From contig LSLI01000003.1 in the NCBI GenBank assembly GCA_001577345.1, forward strand, positions 1 to 64,000: a DNA stretch of 64,000 bases. The letters are read 5' to 3'. The notes beneath the pieces were generated by a model. That model made no database searches and was not told the DNA's origin. It saw nothing but the letters and a program-made list of their open reading frames with translations. Positions 55,445-64,000 of the stretch are shown here, one piece after another; within the stretch, counting starts at the first letter, position 1; each line of letters begins with the position of its first letter. This DNA comes from Candidatus Gallionella acididurans. Lineage in GTDB: Bacteria > Pseudomonadota > Gammaproteobacteria > Burkholderiales > Gallionellaceae. A program made the position numbers and the translations under genes.

Positions 55445-55492
55445 ATGAATTTTATCCGCGTTTTTTCCGACGTATTTTTCCGGTTTTGCTGA
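55445..55492 (+). CDS. possible 15-residue leader peptide before the HD-GYP gene
   Basis: ATG at 55445 follows an excellent AGGAG (TAGGAGAAGCCC) and encodes MNFIRVFSDVFFRFC, ending 8 bases before the HD-GYP ATG at 55501, which itself has no Shine-Dalgarno. It may be a coupling leader, or the true N-terminus cut off by a small frameshift. Confidence 0.35.
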   Translation: MNFIRVFSDVFFRFC

Positions 55493-55500
55493 TATCTCGT

Positions 55501-57126
55501 ATGCATTCCACAGATAAACTCCTGCACCGGTTGAAGGAACTCAATGAGATCGGTATCGCGCTGTCCCGGCAGCGCGATACCAGCAGTTTGATGGAAACCA
55601 TACTGGAAGCGGCAAAACGCATAACGAATGCCGATGCCGGCACGCTCTATCTTCACGAGCCGGAACAGCGGGTGCTGCGCTTCGAGATTCTGCGCAACGA
55701 TACGCTTGATACGGCGATGGGCGGAACCAGGGGCACCCCGATCAGTTTTTATCCTGTTCAGCTTTACGACGAGGATGGCAATCCCAATCACGCCATGGTG
55801 GTCAGTCACTCTGCGCTCAGCGGAGAAACAGTGAATATTCCCGATGCCTATATGGCCAGGGGATTTGATTTTTCAGGCACCAAGAAGTTTGATGCCAAGA
55901 CCGGCTACCGTTCGAAGTCGTTTCTCACCGTGCCGATGCGCAACCATGAAAATGAAGTCATCGGTGTGCTGCAGCTGATCAATGCACAAGACCGCGAAAG
56001 CAGCGAGATCGTTCCTTTTTCGTCTGACGATCAGCAGTTGCTGGAATCACTCTCTTCCCAGGCTGCCATAGCATTGACAAACCGCCATCTCATTGAACAG
56101 CTGGAAGGATTGTTCGAGGCATTCATCCAGCTCATCAATAACGCCATAGACGATAAATCACCCTACACGGGCGGTCACTGCGCGCGCGTTCCTGAACTCA
56201 CAATGTTGCTGGCGGAAGCCGTCAATCGCACCACCCAGGGGCCGTTCAGGGATTTTGTGATGACTGACAAAGACCGTCGGGAGCTCAGGATAGCCGGTTT
56301 GCTGCATGACTGCGGCAAGATCACTACACCGGTTCATGTGGTGGATAAGGCGACCAAGTTGCACACCTTGTTTGACAGGATTCAACTGGTGGACACGCGC
56401 TTTGAGGTGATCAAGCGCGATGCCGAGATTGCCATGTTGCGCGAAGTCGCGGCAGCGGGCAGTGATATTCAGCGTGCCGATGCCGCCCGCCAGAATTATG
56501 CCGCGCGAATAACGCAACTAGACCAGGATCGTGAGTTTTTGCGCCACTGCAATGTCGGAAGTGAAGCGATGTCCGGCGAGGCACAGCAGCGCGTGCGCCA
56601 GATCGCAGCCTACCAATGGCGCGATGCCGAGGGCAAAGCGTGCAATTTTCTCAGTGCGGATGAAGTGGAGAATCTTACTATCCGTGCCGGCACGCTGACT
56701 GCGGCTGAGCGGGAAATCATCAACCACCACATCGAAGTTACCATCAAGATGCTGGAGTCTTTGCCTTGGCCCAGCCACCTGAAAAATGTCGCGGAATATG
56801 CGGGCGGCCATCACGAACGTATGGATGGCAAAGGTTATCCGCGCGGCCTGACACGAGATCAGATGTCGGTGCAGGCCAGGGTCATGGGTATTGCGGATAT
56901 CTTTGAGGCGCTCACCGCCAAGGATAGACCATACAAAAAAGGAAAAACCCTTACCGAGTCGCTGACTATTCTCGGTAAATTCAAGCTGGGTGGGCATATC
57001 GACCCTGACTTATTTGACGTATTCATACGGGAGAAGGTCTATCTCGACTATGCACGGCAATTTCTTGCGCCCGAGCAGATAGACGAAGTGGATCTGGAAC
57101 GGATTCCCGGTGTGGATTTACACTAA
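55501..57126 (+). CDS. GAF-HD-GYP cyclic-di-GMP phosphodiesterase-like protein
   Basis: A 541-residue cytoplasmic protein. The GAF domain (residues ~10-200; NADAGTLYLHEPE, LTVPMRNHENEVIGVLQLINAQ) is followed by an HD-GYP domain. That domain has HD in LLHDCGKITTP near residue 265 and GYP in HHERMDGKGYPRGL near residue 435. Between the HD and GYP parts lies an unusually long ~110-residue insertion (RFEVIKRDAEIAM to ADEVENLT). HD-GYP enzymes degrade c-di-GMP. ATG 55501 was chosen; an in-frame TTG at 55486 exists. Confidence 0.88.
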   Translation: MHSTDKLLHRLKELNEIGIALSRQRDTSSLMETILEAAKRITNADAGTLYLHEPEQRVLRFEILRNDTLDTAMGGTRGTPISFYPVQLYDEDGNPNHAMVVSHSALSGETVNIPDAYMARGFDFSGTKKFDAKTGYRSKSFLTVPMRNHENEVIGVLQLINAQDRESSEIVPFSSDDQQLLESLSSQAAIALTNRHLIEQLEGLFEAFIQLINNAIDDKSPYTGGHCARVPELTMLLAEAVNRTTQGPFRDFVMTDKDRRELRIAGLLHDCGKITTPVHVVDKATKLHTLFDRIQLVDTRFEVIKRDAEIAMLREVAAAGSDIQRADAARQNYAARITQLDQDREFLRHCNVGSEAMSGEAQQRVRQIAAYQWRDAEGKACNFLSADEVENLTIRAGTLTAAEREIINHHIEVTIKMLESLPWPSHLKNVAEYAGGHHERMDGKGYPRGLTRDQMSVQARVMGIADIFEALTAKDRPYKKGKTLTESLTILGKFKLGGHIDPDLFDVFIREKVYLDYARQFLAPEQIDEVDLERIPGVDLH

Positions 57127-57251
57127 TTGCGGGTGAGAATCAGAGAAAATCTGCCAAAAATTGTCAGTCTGAGACGAATTTTAGTTGGCCTGCAACAGGC
57201 ATGCAGGGGGATTTAAAATAATTTGTAAATGGAAATAAGCGCTTGTGTTTT

Positions 57252-57267
57252 TGGCATGACTGTTGCT
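57252..57267 (+). promoter_or_regulatory. sigma-54 promoter of the pilin gene
   Basis: TGGCATG, four bases, TTGCT: the -24/-12 elements of RpoN promoters, 62 bases before the pilin ATG. Pilin genes are typically driven by RpoN with PilR. Confidence 0.8.
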
Positions 57268-57328
57268 GATAATCACGCCGACACATGACGTATAGTGTGT
57301 TCAATCCATATTCTTAAGGAGCTTTAAC

Positions 57329-57916
57329 ATGTTAAAAAACATACAAAAGGGTTTTACCCTGATCGAACTGATGATCGTGGTCGCGATCATCGGCATTCTG
57401 GCTGCCGTGGCAATTCCCGCCTACGGCGATTACACAGCCCGTGCGCAAGCTGCTGAAGCTTTTACCTTGCTGGACGGTTTGAAGACACCGTTAACCGAAG
57501 CGTGGACAACGTCAACCATTTTTGCACTCGACTCGTCAGGCCTTTCCGGTGTTACGGCTATCGTTTCGGGTAAATATGTCGCGGCCATTAACGTAGGTGC
57601 CGTGGGTACGGGTACTTTAGGATATCCTGCGCTACCGACCGCAGTAACAGTTCAACCATTCGACGTCGTGGCACAGTTCCAACCAGTATCAACCAAAACT
57701 GCGAGTCCCAGGATAGCAGGGCTTAGTGTGCACATGTATTACAATCCGACCAGTGGTTCGTGGACTTGCGCCAATGGGGACGGTGCCAATGATGACACAA
57801 CAGCTACTACTGCTGCTGGAGTGGGTCAGACAGTACCTGTCGCTTCGATGGTAGCCAAAGCAGGCGCTACTAGTACTACGATCCCGTCAAACGTGCTGCC
57901 TAAGGCTTGCACATAA
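57329..57916 (+). CDS. pilA: type IV major pilin-like protein
   Basis: A 195-residue prepilin. It has a short leader (MLKNIQKG) cut before [21 protein letters not shown], with Glu5 present, then the alanine-rich helix spine and a threonine-rich globular head. Two cysteines (WTCANGDG and the C-terminal PKACT) likely form the D-region disulfide loop. Slightly longer than typical (~150). Strong AAGGAG before the ATG, a sigma-54 promoter upstream and a terminator downstream: a stand-alone, highly expressed gene. Thr/Ser richness makes it a possible glycoprotein. Confidence 0.93.
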   Translation: MLKNIQKGFTLIELMIVVAIIGILAAVAIPAYGDYTARAQAAEAFTLLDGLKTPLTEAWTTSTIFALDSSGLSGVTAIVSGKYVAAINVGAVGTGTLGYPALPTAVTVQPFDVVAQFQPVSTKTASPRIAGLSVHMYYNPTSGSWTCANGDGANDDTTATTAAGVGQTVPVASMVAKAGATSTTIPSNVLPKACT

Positions 57917-57945
57917 GATTGCTTAGGGTATGCGGTAATTCCAAG

Positions 57946-57966
57946 CCCCTCGCAAGAGGGGTTTTT
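57946..57966 (+). terminator. intrinsic terminator of pilA
   Basis: CCCCTC, loop GCAA, GAGGGG, then TTTTT, 30 bases after the pilin stop. Confidence 0.9.
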
Positions 57967-58120
57967 AATGGGTCAGTTGAATTTGCAGCTGGTGAATTTG
58001 CAGTCGGACCTGTCTGAGCGACGCGCAGGCCGAAAGCTATGCAAGCGGACCAGGATGCTAGACTGCCAGGTTGTTGGCAATTTAGCGTAAAGTCTGGTTC
58101 TTGCATCGGGGCTAGCCAGC

Positions 58121-59557
58121 CTACTTTTTACCTTGCGCGTCGCGCAGTTCGCGCAACTCGCGCAAATCGCTCTCTATGCTGGAAAGCTGGTAAAAGCTGC
58201 CTCCGGCCTGTTTCGCCATCTCAAGCTGCTCCATCGCGGCATACAGGTTGCCCTGCCATGCGTAGCTGTAGGCGAGTGCCTGGTGTTCTTCCAGTGCCTT
58301 GCCTTGCATCGCGTATGCCCTGGCCTGCAGATCGTATAATCTGGTGTCCGTGGGATGCAGGCCAACCTGCTCGGAAAGCAGTTTGAGCGCGGTTTCTGCC
58401 TGATTGTCCTGCAATAACAGATCGGCGTAGTCGTAGGTCAAGGCACGATGTTGCGGAAAGTTCAGCACTGCGTTGCGGTAGAACGCCAGCGTGGCGGCAT
58501 TATTCTTTTGCGCGCGCATTACCCTCCCGGTGAGAGTCGCTATCATCGGGTTGTTTCTGTACATTGGGTTATCCTGGGCTTGCTTGCGCAAGATCGCCAG
58601 CTCCTGTGCAGCCCGATCGATCTGGTTGTCACGCAACAGGGCGCTTACCAGCCCGTAGCGCTGTGCGACCGGGTTGCCGTAACCTTGCGGGCCGAGAGCC
58701 TCGCTAAAAAAGGCGATGGCTGCCGGCGCGGTCTTCTGTGCACCGATAAGCTTGGTGCGCACCAGTTGAAAATTCAGGCTGTCGGGTATCAATCGATACG
58801 GGTCCTTCTGCACGCGGTTTTCGATTTCCGCGATACGATCGCTGGTGATAGGGTGGGTGCGCATATAATTCGGCGCGTTGCCCTCAAGCAAGCGTGTGGA
58901 GTTTTGCATACGCTCCAGAAATTCCGGCATGGCGTGGGTATTGAAACCGGATTTTCGCAGCAGCTGCAGGCCAATGCGGTCAGCCTCCTCTTCGTAAGAG
59001 CGGGTGAAGTTGAGTTGTTTTTGCATCGAACGCGCCTGTGCGCTGATGATTGCGGCTTCAGAAGCTTGCGGGTTGGTGCGTGCAGCGAGTATCGCGAGGG
59101 CGATCGTGGCCATCGAAATCAGACTGTCCCCTTGCTGACTGGCTATCATGCGAGCCAGGTGATGCTGGGTGACGTGCGAAATTTCATGGCTTAATACCGA
59201 AGCCAATTCCGATTCACTTTGTGTGATCAGCAATAGCCCTGCATTGACGCCGATGAAGCCGCCGGGCATGGCAAATGCGTTGATGCCGTAATCATTCACC
59301 GCGAAAAACTCGAACTCCAAACCGGGCTCGGGACTGTTTTCTACCAGCCTGTACCCGATTTGATTGAGATAATCGTTGACTTCGGAATCATCGAGGAATT
59401 GCTTGCTGGCACGTATCTGCATCATGCTCTGCTGGCCGATTTCGCGTTCCTGCAACGGAGTAAGCGCAGCCTGGGACACGTCGCCAAGGTCCGGCAAGCC
59501 GTCCCCCAGTACATAAGCAGGGAAACACAATAACAACAACAGGGCAGTTTTCTTCAT
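58121..59557 (-). CDS. bepA: periplasmic M48 metalloprotease with TPR (BepA/YfgC-like)
   Basis: A 478-residue protein. It has a signal peptide (KKTALLLLLCFPAYVLG), an M48 zinc protease domain with VLSHEISHVTQHH near residue 127 and the third ligand in the YEEEADRIGLQLL segment, then C-terminal TPR repeats (~300-460). BepA-type proteins degrade or chaperone outer-membrane proteins such as LptD and BamA. The start at 59557 begins the signal peptide; a longer reading adds 21 unlikely residues. It interrupts the rightward signalling genes on the opposite strand. Confidence 0.9.
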   Translation of the reverse strand: MKKTALLLLLCFPAYVLGDGLPDLGDVSQAALTPLQEREIGQQSMMQIRASKQFLDDSEVNDYLNQIGYRLVENSPEPGLEFEFFAVNDYGINAFAMPGGFIGVNAGLLLITQSESELASVLSHEISHVTQHHLARMIASQQGDSLISMATIALAILAARTNPQASEAAIISAQARSMQKQLNFTRSYEEEADRIGLQLLRKSGFNTHAMPEFLERMQNSTRLLEGNAPNYMRTHPITSDRIAEIENRVQKDPYRLIPDSLNFQLVRTKLIGAQKTAPAAIAFFSEALGPQGYGNPVAQRYGLVSALLRDNQIDRAAQELAILRKQAQDNPMYRNNPMIATLTGRVMRAQKNNAATLAFYRNAVLNFPQHRALTYDYADLLLQDNQAETALKLLSEQVGLHPTDTRLYDLQARAYAMQGKALEEHQALAYSYAWQGNLYAAMEQLEMAKQAGGSFYQLSSIESDLRELRELRDAQGKK

Positions 59558-59692
59558 AACCCGTATGATAATTGCTTTTCCCCTCAGTTCACACTGCCAG
59601 CCATGCTGTAATTGCCACAAAGAGACTGTTTATATGGACAGCCAACTGCAAAGTGCGCAAAATTGAACCCTTTATATTTTGGCAAAAGGTAA

Positions 59693-60991
59693 ATGGACAA
59701 GATCGGAAAATATGAAGTCGTGCGTGAAATCGGCACCGGTGCAACCAGTACAGTATACCTTGCGATCGATCCTTTTAACTCGCAGCAGGTCGCCATCAAA
59801 TTGATTGACCTGGGAATTTTGCGTGACACGAATCGCGCCAAGGTATATCGCAAGCTGTTTATGACCGAGGCGTCACTGGCGGGCAAGTTGTCTCATCCGC
59901 ATATCGCAAAGATTCTTGACGCAGAAATGTACGGCAACATCAACTATGTGGTGATGGAGTATGTGGAAGGCAGTACTCTTGAACAATATGCCGAAGTGGA
60001 CAAGTTGTTGCCGGTCAGTACTGTTGCCGAAATTGCCTACAAGTGCTGCAAGGCGCTCGAGTACGCGCAGCACCAGGGCGTGATACATCGCGACATCAAG
60101 CCGGCCAATATCCTCTTGCAGGGCGAAACCGACATAAAAATTTCCGATTTTGGCGCGGCAGCCTTGCAGAGCGACCAATCAACCCAGGTGTCGGGAGTGG
60201 GATCGCCGGCATATATGTCACCCGAGCAGGTCATGGAACTCAAGTTGACCCACCAGACGGATATATACTCGCTGGGAGTGGTGATGTACAAGTTGCTTAC
60301 CGGCAAGCTGCCATTTGATGCGACCAATAACCACAGCATGATCTACCATATCATCAATATCGAGCCGCCGCCGCCCAGCTCGTTTCGCCCGGAAATGGGG
60401 CCGGAACTGGATGCCATTGTGCGGCGCGCGATGGAGAAGGATACCACCAAGCGCTATCAGACATGGGATGAGTTTGCCAACGATCTGGTAGGCTTTTCCA
60501 GCCGCGTGTTGCCTACTCAAAACGAGATTCTGGATACCGAAAAATTTAATACCTTGCGCAGCCTGCAGTTCTTCAGGAATTTCAGTGATGTCGAGCTTTG
60601 GGAAGTGCTGCGCTTGAGCCTGTGGCGCAAGGTTGCGGATTCCGAATGCATACTTCGTGACGGTGAAAGCGGGCGCTCGTTTTTTGTCCTGGCACAGGGT
60701 ACGGTGCGCGTCACCAAGCAGGGCAGGTTGTTGAGCCTATTGCATCGCGGCGATTGTTTTGGTGAAATGGCGCACCTTATAGAACGCGATTTCAAGCGCA
60801 GTTCGGATGTGATCGCGAAGAACGATGTTGTAGTGATCGAAATCAACCCCGATATGCTGATGCATGCCACGATCGGATGCCGGTTGCAGTTCGGCGATGC
60901 ATTTTTGCGCATGCTGGTGAAGCGCTTGTCGGTGGCGAACACCCGTTTATCACATTTGTTGGCGGATCATAACCAGGCGGGAGAAGAGTAG
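59693..60991 (+). CDS. Ser/Thr kinase with C-terminal cyclic-nucleotide-binding domain
   Basis: A 432-residue soluble kinase. The kinase domain (~7-270) has the glycine loop REIGTGATSTVYLA, VAIKLI lysine, HRDIKPANILL near residue 133, DFGAAAL and SPAYMSPEQ. A cNMP-binding domain follows (~290-415): RDGESGRSFFVLAQGTV, GDCFGEMAHL and KRSSDV, holding the FGE and the phosphate-binding Arg of the cassette. The domain order suggests cAMP controls kinase activity. Starts 136 bases from the divergent protease gene with AAAAGG. No transmembrane part. Confidence 0.92.
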   Translation: MDKIGKYEVVREIGTGATSTVYLAIDPFNSQQVAIKLIDLGILRDTNRAKVYRKLFMTEASLAGKLSHPHIAKILDAEMYGNINYVVMEYVEGSTLEQYAEVDKLLPVSTVAEIAYKCCKALEYAQHQGVIHRDIKPANILLQGETDIKISDFGAAALQSDQSTQVSGVGSPAYMSPEQVMELKLTHQTDIYSLGVVMYKLLTGKLPFDATNNHSMIYHIINIEPPPPSSFRPEMGPELDAIVRRAMEKDTTKRYQTWDEFANDLVGFSSRVLPTQNEILDTEKFNTLRSLQFFRNFSDVELWEVLRLSLWRKVADSECILRDGESGRSFFVLAQGTVRVTKQGRLLSLLHRGDCFGEMAHLIERDFKRSSDVIAKNDVVVIEINPDMLMHATIGCRLQFGDAFLRMLVKRLSVANTRLSHLLADHNQAGEE

Positions 60992-60994
60992 AAA

Positions 60995-61330
60995 ATGCCA
61001 GTAACCATGAATAACAGCGGTTTCAACAATATTACAGTCGCGGAGCTGCAAGCGAAATTGCAGCAAGGCAGCTTGCGTCTGGTCGACGTGCGTACCGACG
61101 CGGAAGTGGCACGCGGTAAAATTCCGCAAGGCGAGCCGCTGCCGTTACATTTGTTGCCATTACGCTTGAATGAGATGGACAAGAATGCCACGACCGTTTT
61201 CTATTGCCAGATGGGCGGGCGTTCGGCACAAGCTGCCGCTTTTGCCGCCGCCAATGGCTTTGCCGATGTGTACAACCTGCAGGGCGGGATCATTGCGTGG
61301 GCTAACGCCGGATTGCCGCTGGTGGCGTGA
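60995..61330 (+). CDS. rhodanese-domain protein
   Basis: A 111-residue single rhodanese domain. Active-site Cys is in VFYCQMGGRSAQAA near residue 70, after LVDVRTDAEVARGKIP. It carries persulfide sulfur. It lies 3 bases after the kinase and overlaps the TusA-like gene. A start at 61007 is also possible. Confidence 0.88.
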   Translation: MPVTMNNSGFNNITVAELQAKLQQGSLRLVDVRTDAEVARGKIPQGEPLPLHLLPLRLNEMDKNATTVFYCQMGGRSAQAAAFAAANGFADVYNLQGGIIAWANAGLPLVA

Positions 61331-61557
61331 TGGATTCCGATGTGGAGCTGGATGCGCGCAATCTGAGTTGTCCCTTGCCGATATTGCGCGCCAAAAAATC
61401 CCTGTCGCAGATGTCCAGTGGGCAGGTACTCAGGATAACCGCGACCGACAAGGGGGCGCCTAACGACTTTGAGGAATTTTGCCGCCAGACCGGCAATGAA
61501 CTGTTGTCGTCGACGGCAGAAAATGGCGAGTTCGTGTTCCTGATTCGGCGTCGTTAG
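61330..61557 (+). CDS. TusA-like sulfur carrier protein
   Basis: A 75-residue TusA/SirA-family protein. The sulfur-carrying Cys is in NLSCPLPILRAKK (CPxP) near residue 13, and the C-terminus ends VFLIRRR. It probably takes sulfur from the preceding rhodanese. The ATG sits in the rhodanese stop (TGATG), so the two are coupled; a GTG at 61327 is the alternative. Confidence 0.9.
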   Translation: MDSDVELDARNLSCPLPILRAKKSLSQMSSGQVLRITATDKGAPNDFEEFCRQTGNELLSSTAENGEFVFLIRRR

Positions 61558-61561
61558 GACA

Positions 61562-64000
61562 TTAGCCCAGTATGCTGCGTTGAGTTTCCATTTGTGCCAG
61601 CGTCACAACGAACTCTTCCATGCGTTTGCGTTCCTGTTCCACCACCGCAGCCGGAGCACGATCCACGAAGCTGGTGTTGGATAATTTGCCTTGTGTCTTG
61701 GTGATCTCGTTTTGTAAACGGGCGATCTCCTTGTCAAGACGCTCGCGTTCGGTTGCCACGTCAATTTCGACATTCAGCATCAGTTGGATATTCCCGATGG
61801 ATATGACTGGCGCCGATGCGTTGACAGGAAGAGAGCCTGTAACAAGCGCCCCTCTTGTTTCATCTGTCTGCTCGATGTTGTCCGATTTCGCGAGAGCTTT
61901 GATATAGGGGTGCATTTCTCTAAACCTGCCTGAGTTTTGCGTACCGACCCACATGGAAATATTGACGCGCTTGCCGGGTGAAATATTCATTTCGCTGCGC
62001 AGGCGCCGCACGGCTTCAATTATGGACTTGAGTTCCTCAATCCATGCTTCGGCGGCCCTGTCGATCTTTTCAGGTTGCGGCATTGGATAGGGTTGCAGCA
62101 TGATGCTGTTTCCCTGTTTTCCTGCCAGCGGCGCGACCGATTGCCACAACTCCTCGGTGATGAACGGAATGATCGGGTGCGCCAGGCGCAGCATGGTTTC
62201 CAGCACGCGCACCAGCGTGCGGCGCGTTGCGCGTTGCTGCGCCTCATCGCCGGTGGAAATTTGCACCTTGGCCAGTTCCACATACCAGTCGCAATAGCTG
62301 TTCCATACCAGCTCATACACGGTGCGCGCCGCCATGTCGAAACGGTAGTCGGCAAAATGTGTCGCCATCTCCGTTTCGGCCTGTTGCAAAACGCTGGCTA
62401 TCCAACGATCTGCCGCAGAAAATTCCGCGGGCAGCGATTCGTCGAGCCCGACATCCTTGCCGTCGCAATTCATCAGCACGAAGCGCGTGGCGTTCCACAG
62501 CTTGTTGCAGAAGTTGCGATAGCCTTCGCAGCGTTGCATGTCGAACTTGATGTCGCGTCCGGGCGAGGCGAGCGAAGCAAAGGTGAAGCGCAGTGCGTCG
62601 GTGCCGAACGCCGGGATGCCATTGGGGAATTCCTTGCGCGTGCGCTTTTCGATTTTCTCTGCATCCTTCGGGTTCATCAAGCCAGTGGTGCGCTTCTTCA
62701 CCAGCTCTTCGATGCCGATGCCATCAATGAGGTCGATGGGGTCGAGCACGTTGCCCTTGGACTTGGACATTTTCTGCCCTTCGGCATCGCGTATCAGACC
62801 GTGTACATACACATCCCTGAATGGAATTTTTCCGGTGATGTGCCTGGTCATCATCACCATGCGCGCCACCCAGAAGAAAATGATGTCGAAGCCGGTGACC
62901 AGCACCGAGGAAGGCAGGTACATGTCCAGAGCGGGGTTGGACTTGGCGGGATACTCCGGCGTCCAGTCCAGCGTGGAGAACGGCCACAGCGCGGAGGAGA
63001 ACCAGGTGTCGAGCACGTCATCGTCGCGCTTCAGGTTGCCGGTGTAGCCATCCCCGGCTGCAAGTTGCTTCGCTTCGCCCTCGTTGTGCGCGACATAGAC
63101 TTTGCCGTCATCGCCGTACCACGCCGGTATCTGGTGTCCCCACCACAACTGGCGAGAGATGCACCAGTCCTGGATGTTGTTCAGCCACTGGTTGTAAGTG
63201 TTCACCCAGTTCTCAGGGTGGAATTTGATCTCGCCCGAGGCGACGCATTCCAGTGCCTGTTCGGTGATGCTCTTGCCTGGCCTGCCATTTATTTCCGGGC
63301 CCGGCTTGCTCATCGCTACGAACCACTGGTCGGTCAGCATCGGCTCGATCACCACATGGGTACGGTCGCCGCGCGGCACTTTGAGTTTGTGCTTCTCGGT
63401 TTTTTCCAGCAACTCTGCAGACTCCAAATCGGCGACGATCTGTTTTCGCGCTTCGAAGCGGTCGAGGCCTTGGTATTTCTTAGGAATGCCAATGTCAACG
63501 GCGAGTGGCTGTGTGCTACCTGGGGCAATTTTGATGCTGTGCTCTGTAGGTGCAACGTAATCAAATGTTTTATCACTGGGGGCCAAAACGCTGTTGTCTA
63601 TGATTCGTGCGTCCAACGTTAGCACTCTGATCATGGGAAGGTTATGTCTTAGACCGACTTGATAGTCGTTGAAGTCGTGCGCGGGCGTGACCTTGACCAC
63701 ACCCGTGCCGAATTCCCTGTCCACATAGTCATCAGCGATGATGGGAATGTTGCGCGCGCACAGCGGCAGCATGACTTGCTTGCCGATCAGGTGCTTGTAG
63801 CGCTGGTCCTCCGGATGCACCATCACCGCCACGTCGCCCAGCATGGTCTCGGGGCGGGTGGTGGCAACAGTCAGATGCGTCAGTCCGCCCACGCCGTCTT
63901 TCTCTACCAGCGGGTAGCGGATGTGCCACATGAAGCCGTCTTCTTCTTCCTGCACCACTTCGAGGTCGGATACGGCGGTGTGCAGCTTGGGGTCCCAGTT
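61562..64000 (-). CDS. valS: valyl-tRNA synthetase (partial, N-terminus beyond the window)
   Basis: About 812 codons of a class Ia synthetase charging tRNA-Val; roughly the first 140-150 residues lie past position 64000, so no start is in the window. Visible are the editing domain ([29 protein letters not shown]), the catalytic KMSKSKGN motif near 62760, an anticodon-binding helical domain and a C-terminal coiled coil ([13 protein letters not shown]) typical of ValRS. It converges on the TusA-like gene with 4 bases between stops. Confidence 0.96.
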   Translation of the reverse strand, partial: NWDPKLHTAVSDLEVVQEEEDGFMWHIRYPLVEKDGVGGLTHLTVATTRPETMLGDVAVMVHPEDQRYKHLIGKQVMLPLCARNIPIIADDYVDREFGTGVVKVTPAHDFNDYQVGLRHNLPMIRVLTLDARIIDNSVLAPSDKTFDYVAPTEHSIKIAPGSTQPLAVDIGIPKKYQGLDRFEARKQIVADLESAELLEKTEKHKLKVPRGDRTHVVIEPMLTDQWFVAMSKPGPEINGRPGKSITEQALECVASGEIKFHPENWVNTYNQWLNNIQDWCISRQLWWGHQIPAWYGDDGKVYVAHNEGEAKQLAAGDGYTGNLKRDDDVLDTWFSSALWPFSTLDWTPEYPAKSNPALDMYLPSSVLVTGFDIIFFWVARMVMMTRHITGKIPFRDVYVHGLIRDAEGQKMSKSKGNVLDPIDLIDGIGIEELVKKRTTGLMNPKDAEKIEKRTRKEFPNGIPAFGTDALRFTFASLASPGRDIKFDMQRCEGYRNFCNKLWNATRFVLMNCDGKDVGLDESLPAEFSAADRWIASVLQQAETEMATHFADYRFDMAARTVYELVWNSYCDWYVELAKVQISTGDEAQQRATRRTLVRVLETMLRLAHPIIPFITEELWQSVAPLAGKQGNSIMLQPYPMPQPEKIDRAAEAWIEELKSIIEAVRRLRSEMNISPGKRVNISMWVGTQNSGRFREMHPYIKALAKSDNIEQTDETRGALVTGSLPVNASAPVISIGNIQLMLNVEIDVATERERLDKEIARLQNEITKTQGKLSNTSFVDRAPAAVVEQERKRMEEFVVTLAQMETQRSILG

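Noticed and set aside
62075-63622. 515-codon plus-strand frame over valS
   Set aside because: Antisense shadow of a confident synthetase gene.

Overview
The window looks like ordinary chromosome of a betaproteobacterium, most likely of the Nitrosomonadales/Gallionellaceae type. This is inferred from the protein families, the gene order (perM-hda-HAD, tol-pal-cpoB-queE-queC-tRNA, argD-argF-argG) and a moderately high GC content. There is no plasmid, phage, integrase, transposase or CRISPR signal. Genes are densely packed and many overlap by 1-4 bases.

Layout. 0-10 kb holds a small lipoprotein cytochrome c, a fatty-acid desaturase, an RsmB-like rRNA methyltransferase, two adjacent DUF3108 envelope proteins, purN, purM, an AI-2E-type permease, hda, a HAD phosphatase and a DJ-1 family protein. 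10-17 kb holds a lipoprotein, YajQ, and a leftward arginine cluster (argD, argF, a small membrane protein, argG) running into a macro-domain protein and ppnP; rpsT lies upstream of argD on the same strand. 17-25.5 kb holds murJ and an assimilatory sulfate reduction locus: cysB-type regulator, TauE/SafE permease, sulfite reductase, cysH, cysD, cysN. 25.5-26.6 kb is a gene-poor kilobase with two candidate small proteins. 26.6-35.2 kb holds a CobD/CbiB-family membrane protein, ruvB, ybgC-tolQRAB-pal-cpoB, queE, queC, then tRNA-Lys and tRNA-Thr. 35.3-41.3 kb is a tandem array of three TPR glycosyltransferase genes; two are of the SPINDLY/O-GlcNAc-transferase type, and long blocks of DNA are nearly identical between copies. 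41.4-45.2 kb holds a small unknown gene, sucC, sucD, a TerC-family protein and a UspA protein.

45.4-61.6 kb is the most unusual part. In one direction lie a CHASE2-TPR-Ser/Thr kinase, a PP2C phosphatase, an FHA protein, a CHASE2-adenylate/guanylate cyclase, a class II cyclic-nucleotide phosphodiesterase, a GAF/PilB-like secretion ATPase broken by a frameshift, a GAF-HD-GYP protein and a type IV pilin with a sigma-54 promoter. After one leftward gene (M48 protease) come a Ser/Thr kinase carrying a C-terminal cyclic-nucleotide-binding domain, a rhodanese and a TusA-like protein. Together these could form a circuit joining Ser/Thr phosphorylation, cAMP and c-di-GMP to a type IV pilus or secretion motor; that joint role is inference. 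The window ends inside valS.

Non-coding structure of note: two intergenic stem-loops at 11.6 and 16.5 kb share conserved flanks, a variable self-complementary centre and a compensatory base pair. Nested palindromes lie between purM and purN and between argD and rpsT.
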